A DNA stretch of 64,000 nucleotides, taken from assembly GCA_950295325.1 (NCBI GenBank), contig OX485803.1:52405554-52469553 (forward strand). The letters run 5' to 3'. The notes under the pieces were generated by a model. The model ran no database searches. It was not told where the DNA came from and was given only the letters and a program-made list of their open reading frames with translations. Positions within the stretch are counted from its first letter, which is position 1; each line of letters begins with the position of its first letter. The position numbers were made by a program, and so were the translations under genes. Below are positions 38,301 through 51,770 of this stretch, piece after piece. Source of the stretch: Polytrichum commune (lineage: Eukaryota; Streptophyta; Polytrichopsida; Polytrichales; Polytrichaceae).

Positions 38301-39774
38301 AAATACTAACCACTTGATTTCATGCGGCCTGCACTATTCACCATCAATCCACATAATTGATCTTGGAATCGCTGGATGACAACTAGAAAAAGAGACATGG
38401 AACACCTGGTTCTCCAAGTCTCGTCATGGAAGCCAACTTTGATTTACCATGACACATCATTTATAATGCCAGATTAGTTCAAATGTACAGTGTACTGATT
38501 CAAAGGTTGCAGGAGGTGAACAACCCCAGGAAGTGGCGGGCGGAGAGAGGGATGGGCCGGTCCCCTCTGCAGCACTTGTCTAAAATCTGTACTGGTGTGA
38601 TAATTACCCAAAAGGCAAGTCTCTGCAATTTGCAATCAATTGAATGATCTTCATGATGACACCTCACCAGGTCAATTTCACGAGAACCCATGAGAATATG
38701 AAGCTGGAAAACTTGGGTACATGCACATATCCTCCAAGTCAGAATACACCAAAATCATATTGGCATGGGCTAACAATCAACAATTTTCTCTTTTCATCTC
38801 TGTTGCTTTTCCATGGTGAAAGCTTTGCACTTAACTTAGTTCTCAGGTGGACTACCAGTGATTTCCACAACTTAAAGAACTTTCTGAAAGAAAACATAAA
38901 AATCTACAAGCGTTGCTAGAGCTCGACACTGTTTATTAGACAATGCTACAAGTTTTTACTCTAGAACATTTCAATTTTTACAATCAAAGTACAAATGGTA
39001 GTCTGAACATTATAGAACATCAAAACTTACATTCGAAGTAAAAAGGTATAGCTATGCATAACTCTGGGAAGGAAGCAACACTCAATACTAAAAACAGTCT
39101 ACTAGTAACAATTTACAGTTAATTTATCAGGATAAGAGATGCGGTTGATAAAGGTTGGAATTTTTGTCGATTCTTGCAGGACAGAGTACTGGGCTACAGC
39201 AGGTTCTGCGCAAGCCCATTGACAAGGAGGATTAAGAATGTTTCTTTCAAAGAAATGGGGCCAAATTTCCTCCTCAAAAGAACAAAAAGCCATGCATAAC
39301 AGACGTCTGACATGCCAGAGAGGAAGAAATTTCCACTTGACCTTTTGCACTCAAACAAGTCACCATATGAATTCAAATCTTAAATTTGCTGATTCTTGAG
39401 CTCCCACAGTGAAATAGATCATTCCCTTCCACCTTTGACGTAATTTTTCACAGAGGAGAAATGGGGGTGCTGTTGCTGCTATCCTCAAGGGGTCCATACA
39501 AATCCTCTTTGTGATTGCTCCTTCAACAAGGTCCATCAAAACAAGTCCCCTCCGATCCAATTTTTGCTGATTCTAGATTCACCATTTGAAATAGCTTTGT
39601 TATGGAGAAAGGCTAATTAATCAAAGACAAACAGATAGGGTCAACTGGAGCTTTAGAAGAGCTAACATGAAAGTTTTAAAATAATCACAACGAGAACGCT
39701 CTAACCATGATGAAATTAGCTTTCATTTCAATGTGAGTCAAGTATGAGACGGAGATGAGGCCATAGCTGGCTCG
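38301..39774. other. No confident gene; block related to 54.7-56.1 kb
   Basis: The part at 39180-39560 resembles the duplicated blocks at 54700-54850 and 55740-56090 (CCTCCT..AA, AGAGGAAGAAAT, CACAGAGGAGAAA). Reading frames on either strand have no family I know. Confidence 0.35.
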
Positions 39775-39990
39775 ACGTCCGGGGGGGATTTTTGGGAAAA
39801 ATCGGTCAAAATCCTAGCGTTTCCAAGTCCAAGTGGTTACATGTTGTGATCTTTCGGTTTTTCTTCATTAATTTGAGGTGTGCTTCATAGACTCTTCTAA
39901 AATAATTGGTAATTTTTCTTGAAACTGTCTTGAACTTAAACCAGTTATTTTTCAAATTCAACCAGTTTATTTGTAATTTAGGATTGCTAT
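39775..39990 (+). mobile_element. hAT-like MITE, right end degraded
   Basis: GGGGGGGATTTTTGGGAAAA, AATCGGTCAAAATCCTAGCG and TTCATTAATTTGAGGTG match the family. The usual GGTTCTCCCC right end is missing, so this copy is truncated or diverged there. Confidence 0.65.
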
Positions 39991-40409
39991 TTCATGAGCA
40001 TGCTCATGGGAGCCTGCTCACGTTTGACGGATTTTAATACCGTGGACTAGGGTCCCAAGACTGTGGATTGTTGTTTTAGGGGCTTATACGTAGTCTTTAT
40101 GGTGGAAATGTTTTTAAGTAGGTCACGTTTATTTTTTTCCAAGCTACCAGTAAAAAAAATGGAGTTATGTATAGTGTATGGAAATGCTTATGCCAAACAA
40201 TTATATGCTTAAATAAAATATAATGTATACATGGTCCGAGATGACCCCAAACTATTGGATGATGATGGAGAGATACCCAAATCTCAAGGAAGAGGTTGGC
40301 AGTTTGATTCCCGGCTGTGAAATCTCCTCTCTACTTGACAGAAAAACTTGCCAAGTGGTCAACTACCTCCTGTGCTTTGGCGCTGGCTTGTCGGCCTTCT
40401 GTCTCAAAA

Positions 40410-40442
40410 ATAAATATATATATATATACACACACACACACT
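40410..40442 (+). repeat. (TA)n(CA)n microsatellite
   Basis: A run of TA dinucleotides passes into CA dinucleotides. Confidence 0.9.
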
Positions 40443-43400
40443 TAACATATACGAGGCAAAATGAGCAAGAGGAGGAATGTTGATCATAAGGCAAACACAT
40501 ATTGCATTTGAACAATCGGTTTATAACTATAAAGATGCATTGAAGCATCCTGAAGGGATTAGACAAGGAAAATATAATGCTAATCCAAAAGAGGAATTAT
40601 GCAAGAAACAAGATATTGACAAGGGAAAATCTATGTGGACATGGAAATCAAATACCAACTACGCTGAGATTGTAACACACAAGCAAACATGTGCAAATAT
40701 ATGCAAACTCTGCAGACAAAATGTGATTCATCAAAATGGCATAATTCACCAAAATGGACACAAGTTTAATCCAAAATGTCAGGTGCGATTCAGAATATGC
40801 ACATAGTCCACCATGAAGAGGACTCCAATGCTTGGTTGTTTGCCTACATAAAATTGCAAGAGAGGTATAGATAAATGAAAGATTGCAAATACCACATATC
40901 AATTGTTTGTTCATGCAAAATATTGCCATGCACAAGTGTGGGGCCTAGTGATCCCAAAACTTTGAACTGTACTTTCCATAGCCCACACATTGCTAGTATA
41001 CCATCACACAACTATCAAAGCCCAAATCTTTACAGTGGTGCGGGAATGCAAATGCCTAGGGGTGGCGTTCGAGGAGGTAATCATAATCAAGTTCATTCAC
41101 CCCATCCCAATCGGGGCCATTTCGAGGATAGTTGCAGAAGTGTTCATCTACTGCGGCATGTATCTCGCGTGGAATAATTTGTAGCCCCTAGTGAGCAAAT
41201 TGCTTAGGTGAGTTGAGGATCTCACAGACATAGTGGCACCAGAGTGTCGCCATAATGTTGCCTAAGCAATGCTAACCCTCAAAGACATCCAAATTATTGG
41301 GACACTTGGGAATATCTTGCAACAAGTTTAGATCGAGATGTCGAATGGCAAAATCAACATTTGTCTCGGTGCAATCATGGTGCTCATACATCCACAACTC
41401 GAGGGCAACCTCGAGGGCAACCTCGAGGGACTCCAAGTTGTGTTTCAAAGTCCTCTGCTTCCCTCCAGTGATGGTTTGCATTCCACAAGCGACGTGCTCC
41501 ATGCTATGAGGAAGCAATTCCTCTTCATTGTCATTGACAAACTCCATGGATCAGCCACAACAAAGCAAGGAGTCAGACATAGGATCATGGGAGAGAGAAA
41601 CAAATGGAAAATGGATGAGGCAACATGCAAGTTAAGCTAAGGATTAATGCTATTGTGAGGGTGAGGAAGTTCAATATGTAGAGAGGTCAAACCCAAGGAA
41701 CCTAAGGTTACAGTAGGGGGAATCAATTAGATTTGATGGAGTAATGTATGTGATACATAGACACATGTGAAAGTATCTCACATGCGTACCAGATTTGGGA
41801 TAATTCATCCCCCAACTTCTCTCCTTGATCTTGACTGTTGGGTGTGGTTGCAGAGCCTGGATATCAAGTGGACCATAGGAGGCCATTTGTATTAAAAAAT
41901 ATTACAATACACCTACACTTGCTGCAAAATGATAACAATAGTTTCTAAGTTCCATATCCTATTTGTTGGTTGTTCTTTTACTGCCCACTCCCAAAAGCTT
42001 TGACAATGCTTGCCATATGATTCTATCCCGCACACACAAGTGGACATAGGGGATTCAAATACTAATCCTAGTATATCCAGACCCAGGTAGTACAACCCCT
42101 TGGGAATCAAGGTGGAATGGCATATCGCCAACGGCCCATAACATTATGCCCTTCACTCCCAAGGACCTAGATTTGAGAATGGAGAGGGGTAAATTGAGGA
42201 AGGAAATTGACAGAAAGCCCATCCACAAATAGGTACACCCACAACTCCCGAAGGAATGCCAAGTGACAGCAAACCAAGAAGAAAATTGAACTATGTCTAC
42301 AAATAAGTTGCTTGCATGTTAATGTATGTAAGTAATACTTCAAGTCAATTAAGAAAGCATAGTTCAGGTTCATAATGTCTCATTTGCAAAACTCTCAAGG
42401 TCAGAAGATGGCAACTCCTCGTGTCCCTACCGCATGAGGTCTTCCGAATTAGAACTTGAGGCATTCTTGTCTTCATTTGGCGATGGAAGCAAAGGAGGTT
42501 GGATAATATGTGAGTGAAGATTTGGATTAGGAGAGAAACATATTGTATGTCTCATGGCCATGCGACCACGGGGAGTGCACCTACACTTGATTTTAGTATA
42601 TACGTGTGAGAACCCCCCATTTAAAGGGGGGGGAGGAGGGTAATTTACCTTCCTTTGTTGAATATTTTCCACCCTATAAGTAGCTTAATTTATACTAGAT
42701 GGTATTCTCTAACACTCTATCAATATACATAGATTCTAGAGTCGCATAATTATACTCACCTTATCTTATTTATAAGTAGTAGAAATTCCGTGTGAATAAT
42801 CTGCACATACATTACGCATACATTACACTGTGCAAATATTACTCTGCACATTAAACACATACAACCATCATACTATAAACTTTAGCATACTGCGTATGGT
42901 TCTTGAACCCCCTAGGAAACCCTAAATAAGCCAACCAACCATTTCATCGCCGGATGACGGTACTTTCCATCCAAAAGTGACCGTTTCAACAAATCCATCC
43001 ATATGTCCACATACATTTTGCTTATTTCTCATCCAATGCCAGTATTGGTAGATGATTTATGTTGTACCTATAAATAAATAAGATATAAACTTAATTCTAT
43101 TTATGCTACTTTACATCTAAATAAATCAATATCACAACTTAAATCACACCATACATCATATATAATCCCCAAATTCACATTTAGAAGACGCTATTGTATA
43201 TCTAAGAAAAATGTAAAAATTATGTGTCTTGAATAAAATCCACCCCACATTTTCTCGCATGCGGTTTTCTACATTTTTGCAAGTGCCCGCCCCTAGCACG
43301 CGACAAGCTTGAATGCTGGCACCTAACGAACATATACTACCGTTAGTCCAAAAAATAATTGCGTCCATGGGATCACAAACATACTTTGAAGGGGCATTGA

Positions 43401-43689
43401 CCTATAGAGATGTCCAATTCAACTTTTAGATCATTCTCTTTGTTGTAACACCCAAGAAAACCAAAAAGGAAAGTTGGTGTTTTTTCATGAACACCTCTCC
43501 AAGGGATTTTAGAAGATGATTTGGACAATTTGTTGACCTCCACATTATTTCAGATGACATCTCCCTTGAAGGGATCAAAATCACTTGGAGTGTTACTATG
43601 CCCAAGGTTCAGGGATGGTGGAGAGAAGACCTTGTCTACTGAGTTTGTGAGCACTTTTGGAGATGTGAATGCCTTGAAGTTGTGAGTCT
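40443..43689. other. No gene recognised
   Basis: A tract at 40860-41640 has overlapping frames on both strands (a 91-codon minus and a 100-codon plus frame), which suggests a decayed coding remnant; no family is recognised. A short CTCGAGGGCAAC repeat (2.5 units) lies at about 41398. The remainder (41640-43689) is AT-rich with nothing seen. Confidence 0.4.
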
Positions 43690-45900
43690 GCAAGTAAAAA
43701 ATAATCTAGTTTAATAATAACAAAAAGAAATGCCATATCGATGTAGTCAAGCAAACCACACATTCAAGGAAAACAACAAATATTCCTTCCTAGTCATCAC
43801 CCTTTGTGAGGGGTAAGGTGTTGGTGCAAATCCAACTTTCAAGAACTTTGAAGTTGGTCCTCTTCGTGTTCTTCTTTTGGTGGAAGGTTTGTTGGACATC
43901 ATTGGCGCAAAACACAAGAAATATATGTCATCTTGAAGAAAAACATGTATAAAAATTAGAACTCTCACTTCTAGTAGCAGATATCAAGTGAATTTCATGC
44001 ATGAGTAACACTTGAGTCTTGTGAGTGAGGGACTAGATGTTGATCAAGCATGTCAAGGATAAGCATATTTGCACCAAAACTAGATTGTTTGCCACTGTTG
44101 CATGTACTTGCGGATTGCAAGAAAAATTAAGAGAAATATTTTGAAAACATGAACATTAAAAAGAAATTAAAGAAAATAAGAGTTTTGAAGAATGGAATGG
44201 GTGTACAATTTTCAAAAATTCTTTTAATACTTGCATAGTTGGCAAGGGTTGGTTTTTCATGGAGGCCTTAGGATCTTGAATAATGGACTCCATCATGTGC
44301 AAAAAAAAACTCTACTTGATTGTCTAGACACGAGCATGTGTGTTGGAGCCGTTTTTCTTGGGAGGAACATCAAGCAGAAGGTGAATCTGGACAAGCCGAG
44401 TTTGCATGAGATCCAAGTTAGCACAACCTTGGCCATGGGCCTTTGATTTCTTTGCATGCCCTTCAAGAACCGCCCTTAGATTTCTTACGATGTAACGCAA
44501 GGACAAAGGACCATGTGTAGAGCCAGACACCACGATCAGGATTGTTTAAGTGGATGCAAATTCAATGACATCATCTTTAATGCAATCCTTGTCACTATCC
44601 TCCACCACAACTAACATCCTTGTGTGACCCTTTGCAAGAGTGAGTTGCGTTTGACTGCCCTTGTTCTTCACACTTGGATTTTTTTGCACATGTGGCTCGC
44701 CTTGTTTTATATTGTCCATGTGTCTTTTTGTTACCATCATCATGATCATCCACATCAAACCTTGAGGCAATATAGGTTTTTGAGGTCGGTTGCGTTTAAT
44801 TGCCCTTTGTGCTCCGAGGAGTGCAATTGTTCTCATAGGCCTTCACCCAAGCCTCCTCCTTGGTCTTCAACATTTTAGCAAGATTTATAACTCCCAACAC
44901 GATTCCAATCAATGGTTGCCTCATTTGTGCCATTTAACTAGAGCTCATCGTAAGGGTAAGAAACTTCCTGGCAATCAAGGTACCAACTATACCCAGTAAG
45001 GTGAGGAGGACCCCGATTTCATACAATCCCGGAGTGATAGATACATGTTGGTTGATCAGGTTTAGCCCAAGACTCAAATGAAGATAGCCTGCAAATACCT
45101 TTTGAGAGCAACTCAAATTCAAAGTATGTGGAATAGTCTTGTGAGGCTACTACCAAGCTAATTAACAAACAACAACAATTTCATGGACCATTTGGTAGGA
45201 TGTCTTCCTCATCAACTCTCTGTGTGCTTGAGTGCTACAAACATAGCCAGAAAAAAAACCATGACTGACCACATCAACCAACAGAGAACTCGACAATACC
45301 ACAACTCTACACATGCATTTTATTGTATCCGTTGGGAGCCATCATTTCTTTCGGCAATCCAATAACTACTTCACTAGCCTAAACAACAAGCAACCTATTA
45401 AATCATTACTCATCTTACCTTCTGTGCATTGTTGATATTTTCCTCCAAAACTTTGTGTGTGCTTGAGTTGGCCATGCCCATTGCCATGTCTATAGCGACA
45501 TCCGCTTCGTCTATCTCGCCTCTTCCTCCATTAGGTGTTGATGACTCCTCCTTCTCTCTTTGCTCATTTTCCATTCCAATAACCTCTTCTATGTCCCTGT
45601 AAGAAAGAGCCACTCTTTGGTAAAATGAAATCTTCTGGCCTACCTTTGAGATTGGCCTCCGAGTTGGAGATTTTGTTGGCGGGCCACCACTCCCACCAAA
45701 TAAGAGCTCTCCCATGCTCTCGCTTGGGCAATTGTGCACACGGCTTCCTGAAATGTTTGTTGATGTTCCTATCATTCCTTGCTTCTTTCTTCTTGCATTC
45801 TCTTTCTAGTTTTTGCATCGGGATACTCATGATCTTCCCTATATTTTTCAATCTTTTGTTGCTATATCCTCAAAGGCTTTCTTCCATCATGGGTTTTTAC
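43690..45900 (-). other. Degenerate coding-like tract, unrecognised
   Basis: Several minus-strand frames follow each other in one orientation: 45410-45775 (with FYQRVALSYRDIEEVIGMEN), 44546-44836 (basic, KNPSVKNKGSQTQ), 44324-44533 and 43747-43968 (SNKPSTKRRTRRGPTSKFLK). Charged, basic composition and shared direction suggest the remains of a transposon's accessory protein. I cannot name it. Confidence 0.3.
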
Positions 45901-46738
45901 TTTGAACAACCATCATGGTAAACCTCTAAATACTTGAATTCAAAGTAATTGCAATCCGATTTGTTGGTATATGTTTCCAAAAGATTGTGAGTCTATTATG
46001 GCTAACAACTTGGCGCCATTATGAATTTTAACCTTGGTGCTTGTTTTCATTGATTCCCTCTTTGCAACTCTATATATCATACACATTTGAATAGGTAAAT
46101 TACTAAATTATGGAATATTGTGGTGATTAATAGGTCTTTACATTAATATAAGACTCTTGAATATGTCTTCTACGTGGAAGCCTATGTAGTGCTTCAAGGT
46201 GAATAATAATCCTTGTAGATTGATATGTTTGGTGGCGTATGACTTATTCATAATTTTGTATTATATGCTATGTAAACACATCTAAAATTTTTTTTTTCCG
46301 CCCATGGGACATCTCCTATACATGGTAATTCATCTGCCATGACTATACCAATGCCATGATATTGCATTGACTTCTCAATATACATGTCTTTTATTCTATA
46401 GTACTAAACATTTACAATTGTACAACCCCTACCACACCAAACTTCCCTTAATATATAATTGAAAGGAACATTGGCTAATGCCAACGGATCTAGGATTGTT
46501 ATGTCCAACCCACAAAGGTTTGGCCGTCATCCTTCAATGTGACAAAATCCTTTGCTTGCATTGATATTTTAGGACATTCATTGCTTGATCATCCATGGCT
46601 ATGATATGTCCACATTGATGTAAATCATCTTTCTATCAATCCACATGGCGTCCTCATATTTGGACATTGACTTCATTTCTTATAAGTTTTTAACTTGTCA
46701 ATCATGATCCACTCATGTTGTAGTTTTTTACATGTCCA
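45901..46738. other. Upstream flank of the MULE-like element
   Basis: AT-rich sequence with no domain-bearing frame. It may include the non-coding left part of the transposon that starts coding at 46739; no terminal inverted repeat was identified. Confidence 0.45.
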
Positions 46739-48437
46739 ATGGCCTCTAGTCAGTTCTCCAAGCTTGACGGCGTGCTTTCCCAAACATAGCATTCACAAAC
46801 ACAAATAGTTGATGCTTTGACCCAAGGACAAACCATTCCTCCTCGCTCTTTATCCGGTCCTCACATGTCCAATGTTACACTGGATGCGCATGACAAACTT
46901 GAGCATGTGGATGCTTTCATTAGTGCTCCAAGTGATTCCCACATTCCTTCAAATTATGTTTATCTTTTCCATGCTAATAATGTGCATTTTTGTTAGCTAT
47001 TCTCTCAGTGCTTCTGATGTAGAGGTTAGCAAGTACCTAATCTCAAGCTCTTTTCAACTAGATCTGCACATTATTGTGTTTTCCAAAAATGTTATGGGTC
47101 CATTATGAACTGCTAGTGCCACCATTCACGTGGCACATGCTCGTCAAAATGATTTGGGACACAATTTTTGGATTTCTTGCCTTGGTCCATATTGTGGCGG
47201 GAATTTGGTGTCCTATAGTGGTCCGGTTTTTTGATCTTTTTAGTGCTTCTATTGTTCCTGCCTCTTTGTCCACAATACGTGACTTTGATGAGAATATGTT
47301 TCTCTATACTCCACCCACTTCCATTGCCCAAAATCGATTTGTCCAAATATGTCTTCCTGGTCTACCTAATTCACCTTTTACACTATCATTTGCCATTGCT
47401 GACGATTGTGATATTATCACTAACATTGTTGATATCTTGAAGGACTTGCGTTATAGGCCATATTGCTCTAGTTTCATTTGAGACATTGACATTGACATTG
47501 ATATTCTCACCTATCAATTTGTGTAGTTCTTGCCTGACCAATTCAATGGAGATGCCATGTATGAATTGCCACCTATCTTAGTTGTGCCATTGGGCTACAC
47601 AAATCTCCTTCAAGATATGGATCGAGACATTATTTGCAACGACAATGAACTTTGCTTCCGGTATGTAACATCTGTGGATCATATTTTGTGTCCTAACAAC
47701 AATTGTTCATATCTTCATCATCATTGTTGTCCAAATTCAACACAATGGAAGGAGAACTTTGCCAATCCACCATCTATTGGGCTAGTGTTGGAGACAAAAT
47801 GCACACTCATTTGTCAACATTGCAGTTTGAGTGTATTGCTTTGTGTCATGCAAATATGTACTACATTGTCCATTTCAAGCAGAATGTCACATGGACTTGT
47901 CTGCATATTGGTTTTCATGCATATCCAGTTGCCTTGGCGGAGTGCAAAGACATAGTCGGCACAGTAAGAAAGCTAGTGAGGGGAAAAAATTCCAAAATCT
48001 CCTAGCAGAACAATATCTTCCATTGTTTTGGCCATTTCAATAAATCATGGATGTCATCAAACATGTTGGAGCTAGAGGGGAAAACTGCAACTACCTTTGA
48101 TGAAACGTCCATGTCAAATTTTCTCAGAATTCAAAAACATTTCATCTCCAAACATACAAAATCAAGTTCATTTATTTGAAAGACAATATGCCCAAAATGT
48201 TAGCATTGACTGCATTTTTGAGTTGAAGCGCAAAACAAATTTAATTTTATACATGACAATGTATTCCTAGAACAAGGCTTTTCCAATGTGTACTTATTCA
48301 AGATGTCCAACATTGGACTTGGATCCGGTGTGGACTTGGTGAAGCACATGAAGCTAGGTGGGTCATTGAAAGGGGCTTGGATGTTTCTTGACCATGCCAA
48401 GAGAGTGAAAGATTGGATGACAATGACATGCCACATC

Positions 48438-48705
48438 TGTAGAAGGTAGAGCATTAGATTGCTGGTAGTTAATAAAAATATAAAAGAAAGATGCATGAGA
48501 AAGAATAAGGTTAGAATAAGGCTACCATGCTAGTCCGAAGAGGGATACGAATTATCTTATATTATTTGTATGAACCAATGAAGAGAAGAAAAATAATATA
48601 AGACAAAGCAAGGAGAGCATGAGACCATGTCACTCCAAGCATTGTTCATATGCCTTTGTATAGGTGTCTATGTTTGTGCAATCTTATCTTTTATTGATTC
48701 CAATA
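48438..48705 (+). repeat. 5' LTR of the copia element
   Basis: 268 bp, starting TGTAGAAGGTAGAGC and ending TTGATTCCAATA; about 92 percent identical to the 3' LTR. ACATC precedes it. Confidence 0.92.
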
Positions 48706-48882
48706 GGTTATGGGCCCACCATGCAAGTGAAGTGCCTAGAAATTTGATTGCATTTGAGTTTGCAGAATGGATCTTGAGGAGTTGGCGCTTCAGAGCGTTG
48801 GAGGTGTTCGAGGGCGCATTTTGTTCTTATAAGTATTTATTTGTTTTTGTTTTGTTTGATGCAAGATCATGTGATTTGGGTT

Positions 48883-49590
48883 TCTTGAGTGTTGAAAATT
48901 TTATTTGAGAGATTTGGAGATGTGTAGACTTCAAACATTTGACTTAAGTATTTTAAGTGCTCAAGGGTTTTTTTTAGAGTTTTGAAGGTGTTTACTCTCC
49001 AATAGTACATGACTTGAGAAACTTGAGTGTTGAGAGTTCTATTTGAGGTGTTTAGACTTTAAAGCATTTGACTTGAATGTTCAGAGCGTTCAATTATTTC
49101 TTTGAGAGCTTTGAAGGTGTTTAGACTCCAATAGCACATAACTTGAGAAACTTGAGTGTTGAGAAACTTATTTGAGAGGTATGGAGGTGTTTAGACTTTC
49201 AAACATTTGACTTGAATATTTTGAGAGTTCAAGAATTTCTTTGAAATCTTTGAAGGTGTTTAGACTCCAATAGAATATGACTTGAGAGGCTTGAGTTTTG
49301 AGATAATTCTTTGAGAGCGTAAAACGTATTTGAGTTGAAGATATCTCATTTGAATGATTTGTGTCATTATAACTCTCTTGAGGTGTAAAAAATGTTATTT
49401 GAATAATTTGAGAATGTAAGATATTTGAGGTGAAGGAGATCTTATTTAAATGATTTGAATGTGATTATAACTCTCTTAAGGTGTAGAAAATATTATTTGA
49501 ATGATTTGAGAGTGTAAGACATTTGAGGTGAAAGAGATCTTAACATTTGAGGTGTAGAAAATCTAACTTGAGATATTTGAGAATGTAAGG
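48883..49590 (+). repeat. Tandem repeats in the copia leader
   Basis: A 129-bp unit with CTTGAGTGTTGAG recurs at about 48883, 49012, 49141 and 49270, each unit also holding GGTGTTTAGACT. A second set of about 100 bp (TTATTTGAATGATTTGAGA, GTGTAAGA.ATTTGAGGTGA) follows to about 49590. It is non-coding, between the 5' LTR and gag. Confidence 0.75.
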
Positions 49591-50919
49591 CATTTAGGGT
49601 GAGAAATATATTGTTTGAGTGTTTTGAACGTATATCCAAGCATAGGATGGCATCATTTGAAAGCGAGGCTACTAGAATCATTGACAAATTCAATGAAGGG
49701 AAGTTCAATATTTGGAAGTTCAAAATCGAAATGTTGTTGGCATTCATGGATCTTTGGGATATTGTAGACGGATCCGATAAACCTCCACATTCCAACATGC
49801 ATTCCAATACGGATTCCAAAGTGTTGAAGGAGTACCAAAAACGTGTTAAGAAGGCCATGTTTATCATTGGCCTCAACTTGGCGGACAACCAACTTGTGCA
49901 TATTAAGAGTTGCAAAAGACCCATGGAGGCGTGGAAGACCCTTTGCAACATTCACGAGACGAAGAGTTTGTATAACATCATTTTCATTCGTCCCAAGTTT
50001 TTTACGTATAAGATGCAAGAGGGTGACGACTTGTTGGACCACATTAACAAGGTTAAGGCGTTTGCGGATCAACTCGTTTGTTTGGAGGTACCCATGAAAG
50101 ATGAAGACATTGACATGACCTTGCTCGAGGGTTTGCTGACATCATTCGAATACTTGATCACTGCCATAAAGATGATACCGATGAAAGAATTTACAATGGA
50201 CTACGTGACAGCTCATTTGATGCATGAGATGTCAAAGTGCAAGGAGAAAGAGAAGGAATAGGATCTCTCATGCATGCAATGATGGCCATGAGGGCCGATA
50301 TTGCATTTGCGGTAAGTACGGTGAGCCAATTCATGTCAAAGGCCGGTCCACCGCATTGGATGGCCGTAAAATGCATCATGAGGCATTTGAAGGGCATTTT
50401 GGACTTCAAATTATGCCTTGGAGGTCTTTATGTCTTAAAAGGTTTTTGTGATGTGGATTGGGCGGGAGATGCAAACAACTGGCAATCCACCACGGGGTAC
50501 GTATTTTTTGTTGGCATTGGAATCATTTCGTGGAAATACAAGAAACAACCAACCATTGCATTGTCTACGATGAAGGCGTAGTACATGGCTACTAGCCATT
50601 GTACTAAAGAAGCGATTTGGCTTCGGCAACTTTTGGCGGATGTGGGATATGTGCAAGAAGGACTGACATCCATCATGTGTGACAATCAAGGATGCATAAT
50701 ACTTGCAAAGAATCCCACATACCATTCCCGCACCAAACATATTGATATACAACATCACTTCATTAGAGAGAAACTAGAAAACCAAGAGATATGTTTGAAG
50801 TATTGTCCTACGGAGGATATGATGGTGGACGTGCTAACCAAACCACTTGCAAAGGATAGGCATCAAATATTAACAAAGGCAATGAGTTTAGAATCCTTTG
50901 ACTACTCGCAAAGTGAGAT

Positions 50920-51187
50920 TGTAGAAGGTAGAACATTAGATTGCTCGTAGTCAATAAAAATATAAAAGGAAGAAGCATGAGAAAGAATAAGGTTAGAATA
51001 AGGCTACCATGATAGTCCAAAGAGAGATACGAGTTATCCCATATTGTTTGTGTGAACCAATGAAAAGAAGAAAAATAATAAAAGGCAAAGCAAAGAGAGC
51101 ATGAGACCATCTCACTCCAAACATTGTTCATATGCCTTTGTATAGGTGTCTATGCTTGTGCAATCTTATTTCTTATTGATTCCAATA
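50920..51187 (+). repeat. 3' LTR of the copia element
   Basis: 268 bp, same termini as the 5' LTR; followed by ACATC. Confidence 0.92.
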
Positions 51188-51770
51188 ACATCTACGATTT
51201 GAATTTCAGACAGATAATGACGATCGCCATCTATGACATACAATCAAAAGATCCTGATAGCTATTGTTTGTTGTGGTTTGGCATAATAGAGCATATGAAA
51301 ACACGTGGGATCAATGACATATCATTTCGTGGATTCATGATTGACAGTGAACAAACAAACTAGATGATGTCAGAAGGGTGTTTGGCAATGGGAGTCTAAA
51401 TGAACCAATGTAAGGCATGGAGAGGATTTGTGAATTTCATTGGGCCCAATCTTTAGAGAAACATAAGAAGGTTCATATCAAGAACTGCTTCTACGGGGAT
51501 TTTGTATCACTTGCGTATGTGTACAAGAAGTCCAAGACATTGGATGAATGTGATGTGAATTGCCGCAAGTTCCAGCAATGGATAGAGATATCAAAGGCTT
51601 GCAGTCCTCAAGGAGAGGCCAATATATATGAGTGGCTCATGTTTTTGGCAAAATCGTATCCATCAATGGGCATCTTTCATTCGCTTTGTATGTTATCTTT
51701 TTGTGTGTGTGTTTTTGGTCCCCCTTGCTGATTGATTTTTCATTTTCAGTTTGTAAAGTCAGAATTGGGA

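Larger units (their letters stand above)
48438..51187 (+). mobile_element. Ty1/copia LTR retrotransposon, broken
   Basis: Two 268-bp LTRs (TGTAGAAGG...TTCCAATA) flank an interior of about 2.2 kb. The element is bounded by a perfect 5-bp target duplication, ACATC (48433-48437 and 51188-51192). Parts seen in order are a long leader with tandem repeats, a gag of the copia type (UBN2-like; MASFESEATRIIDKFNEG) and the pol end with RNase H (FCDVDWAGDANNWQSTTGYV, YHSRTKHIDIQHHFIREKL). Protease, integrase and most reverse transcriptase are not seen. It is a fossil with one major loss plus minor damage. LTRs differ at about 22 of 268 positions (8 percent), so insertion is moderately old. It lies inside the MULE-like relic. 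Confidence 0.92.
46739..51770 (+). pseudogene. MULE-like transposase with SWIM-type architecture, copy 1 (split by an LTR element)
   Basis: The coding relic starts MASSQFSKLDGVLSQT and continues in several frames: LDAHDKLEHVDAFISAPSDS, QFNGDAMYELPPILVVPLGY, FRYVTSVDHILCPNNNCSYL, ALCHANMYYIVHFKQNVTWT with CLHIGFHAYPVALAECKDIV, LGSGVDLVKHMKLGGSLKGA, DHAKRVKDWMTMTCH. A Ty1/copia element (48438-51187) interrupts it there. It resumes with TIAIYDIQSKDPDSYCLLWF, GINDISFRGFMIDSEQTN and ERICEFHWAQSLEKHKKVHI. The last pieces fit the D..A....(20-25)..C..HW layout of Mutator-like transposases. It is homologous to 61120-64000 but clearly another sub-family. Many stops and frame changes make it inactive. 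Confidence 0.65.
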
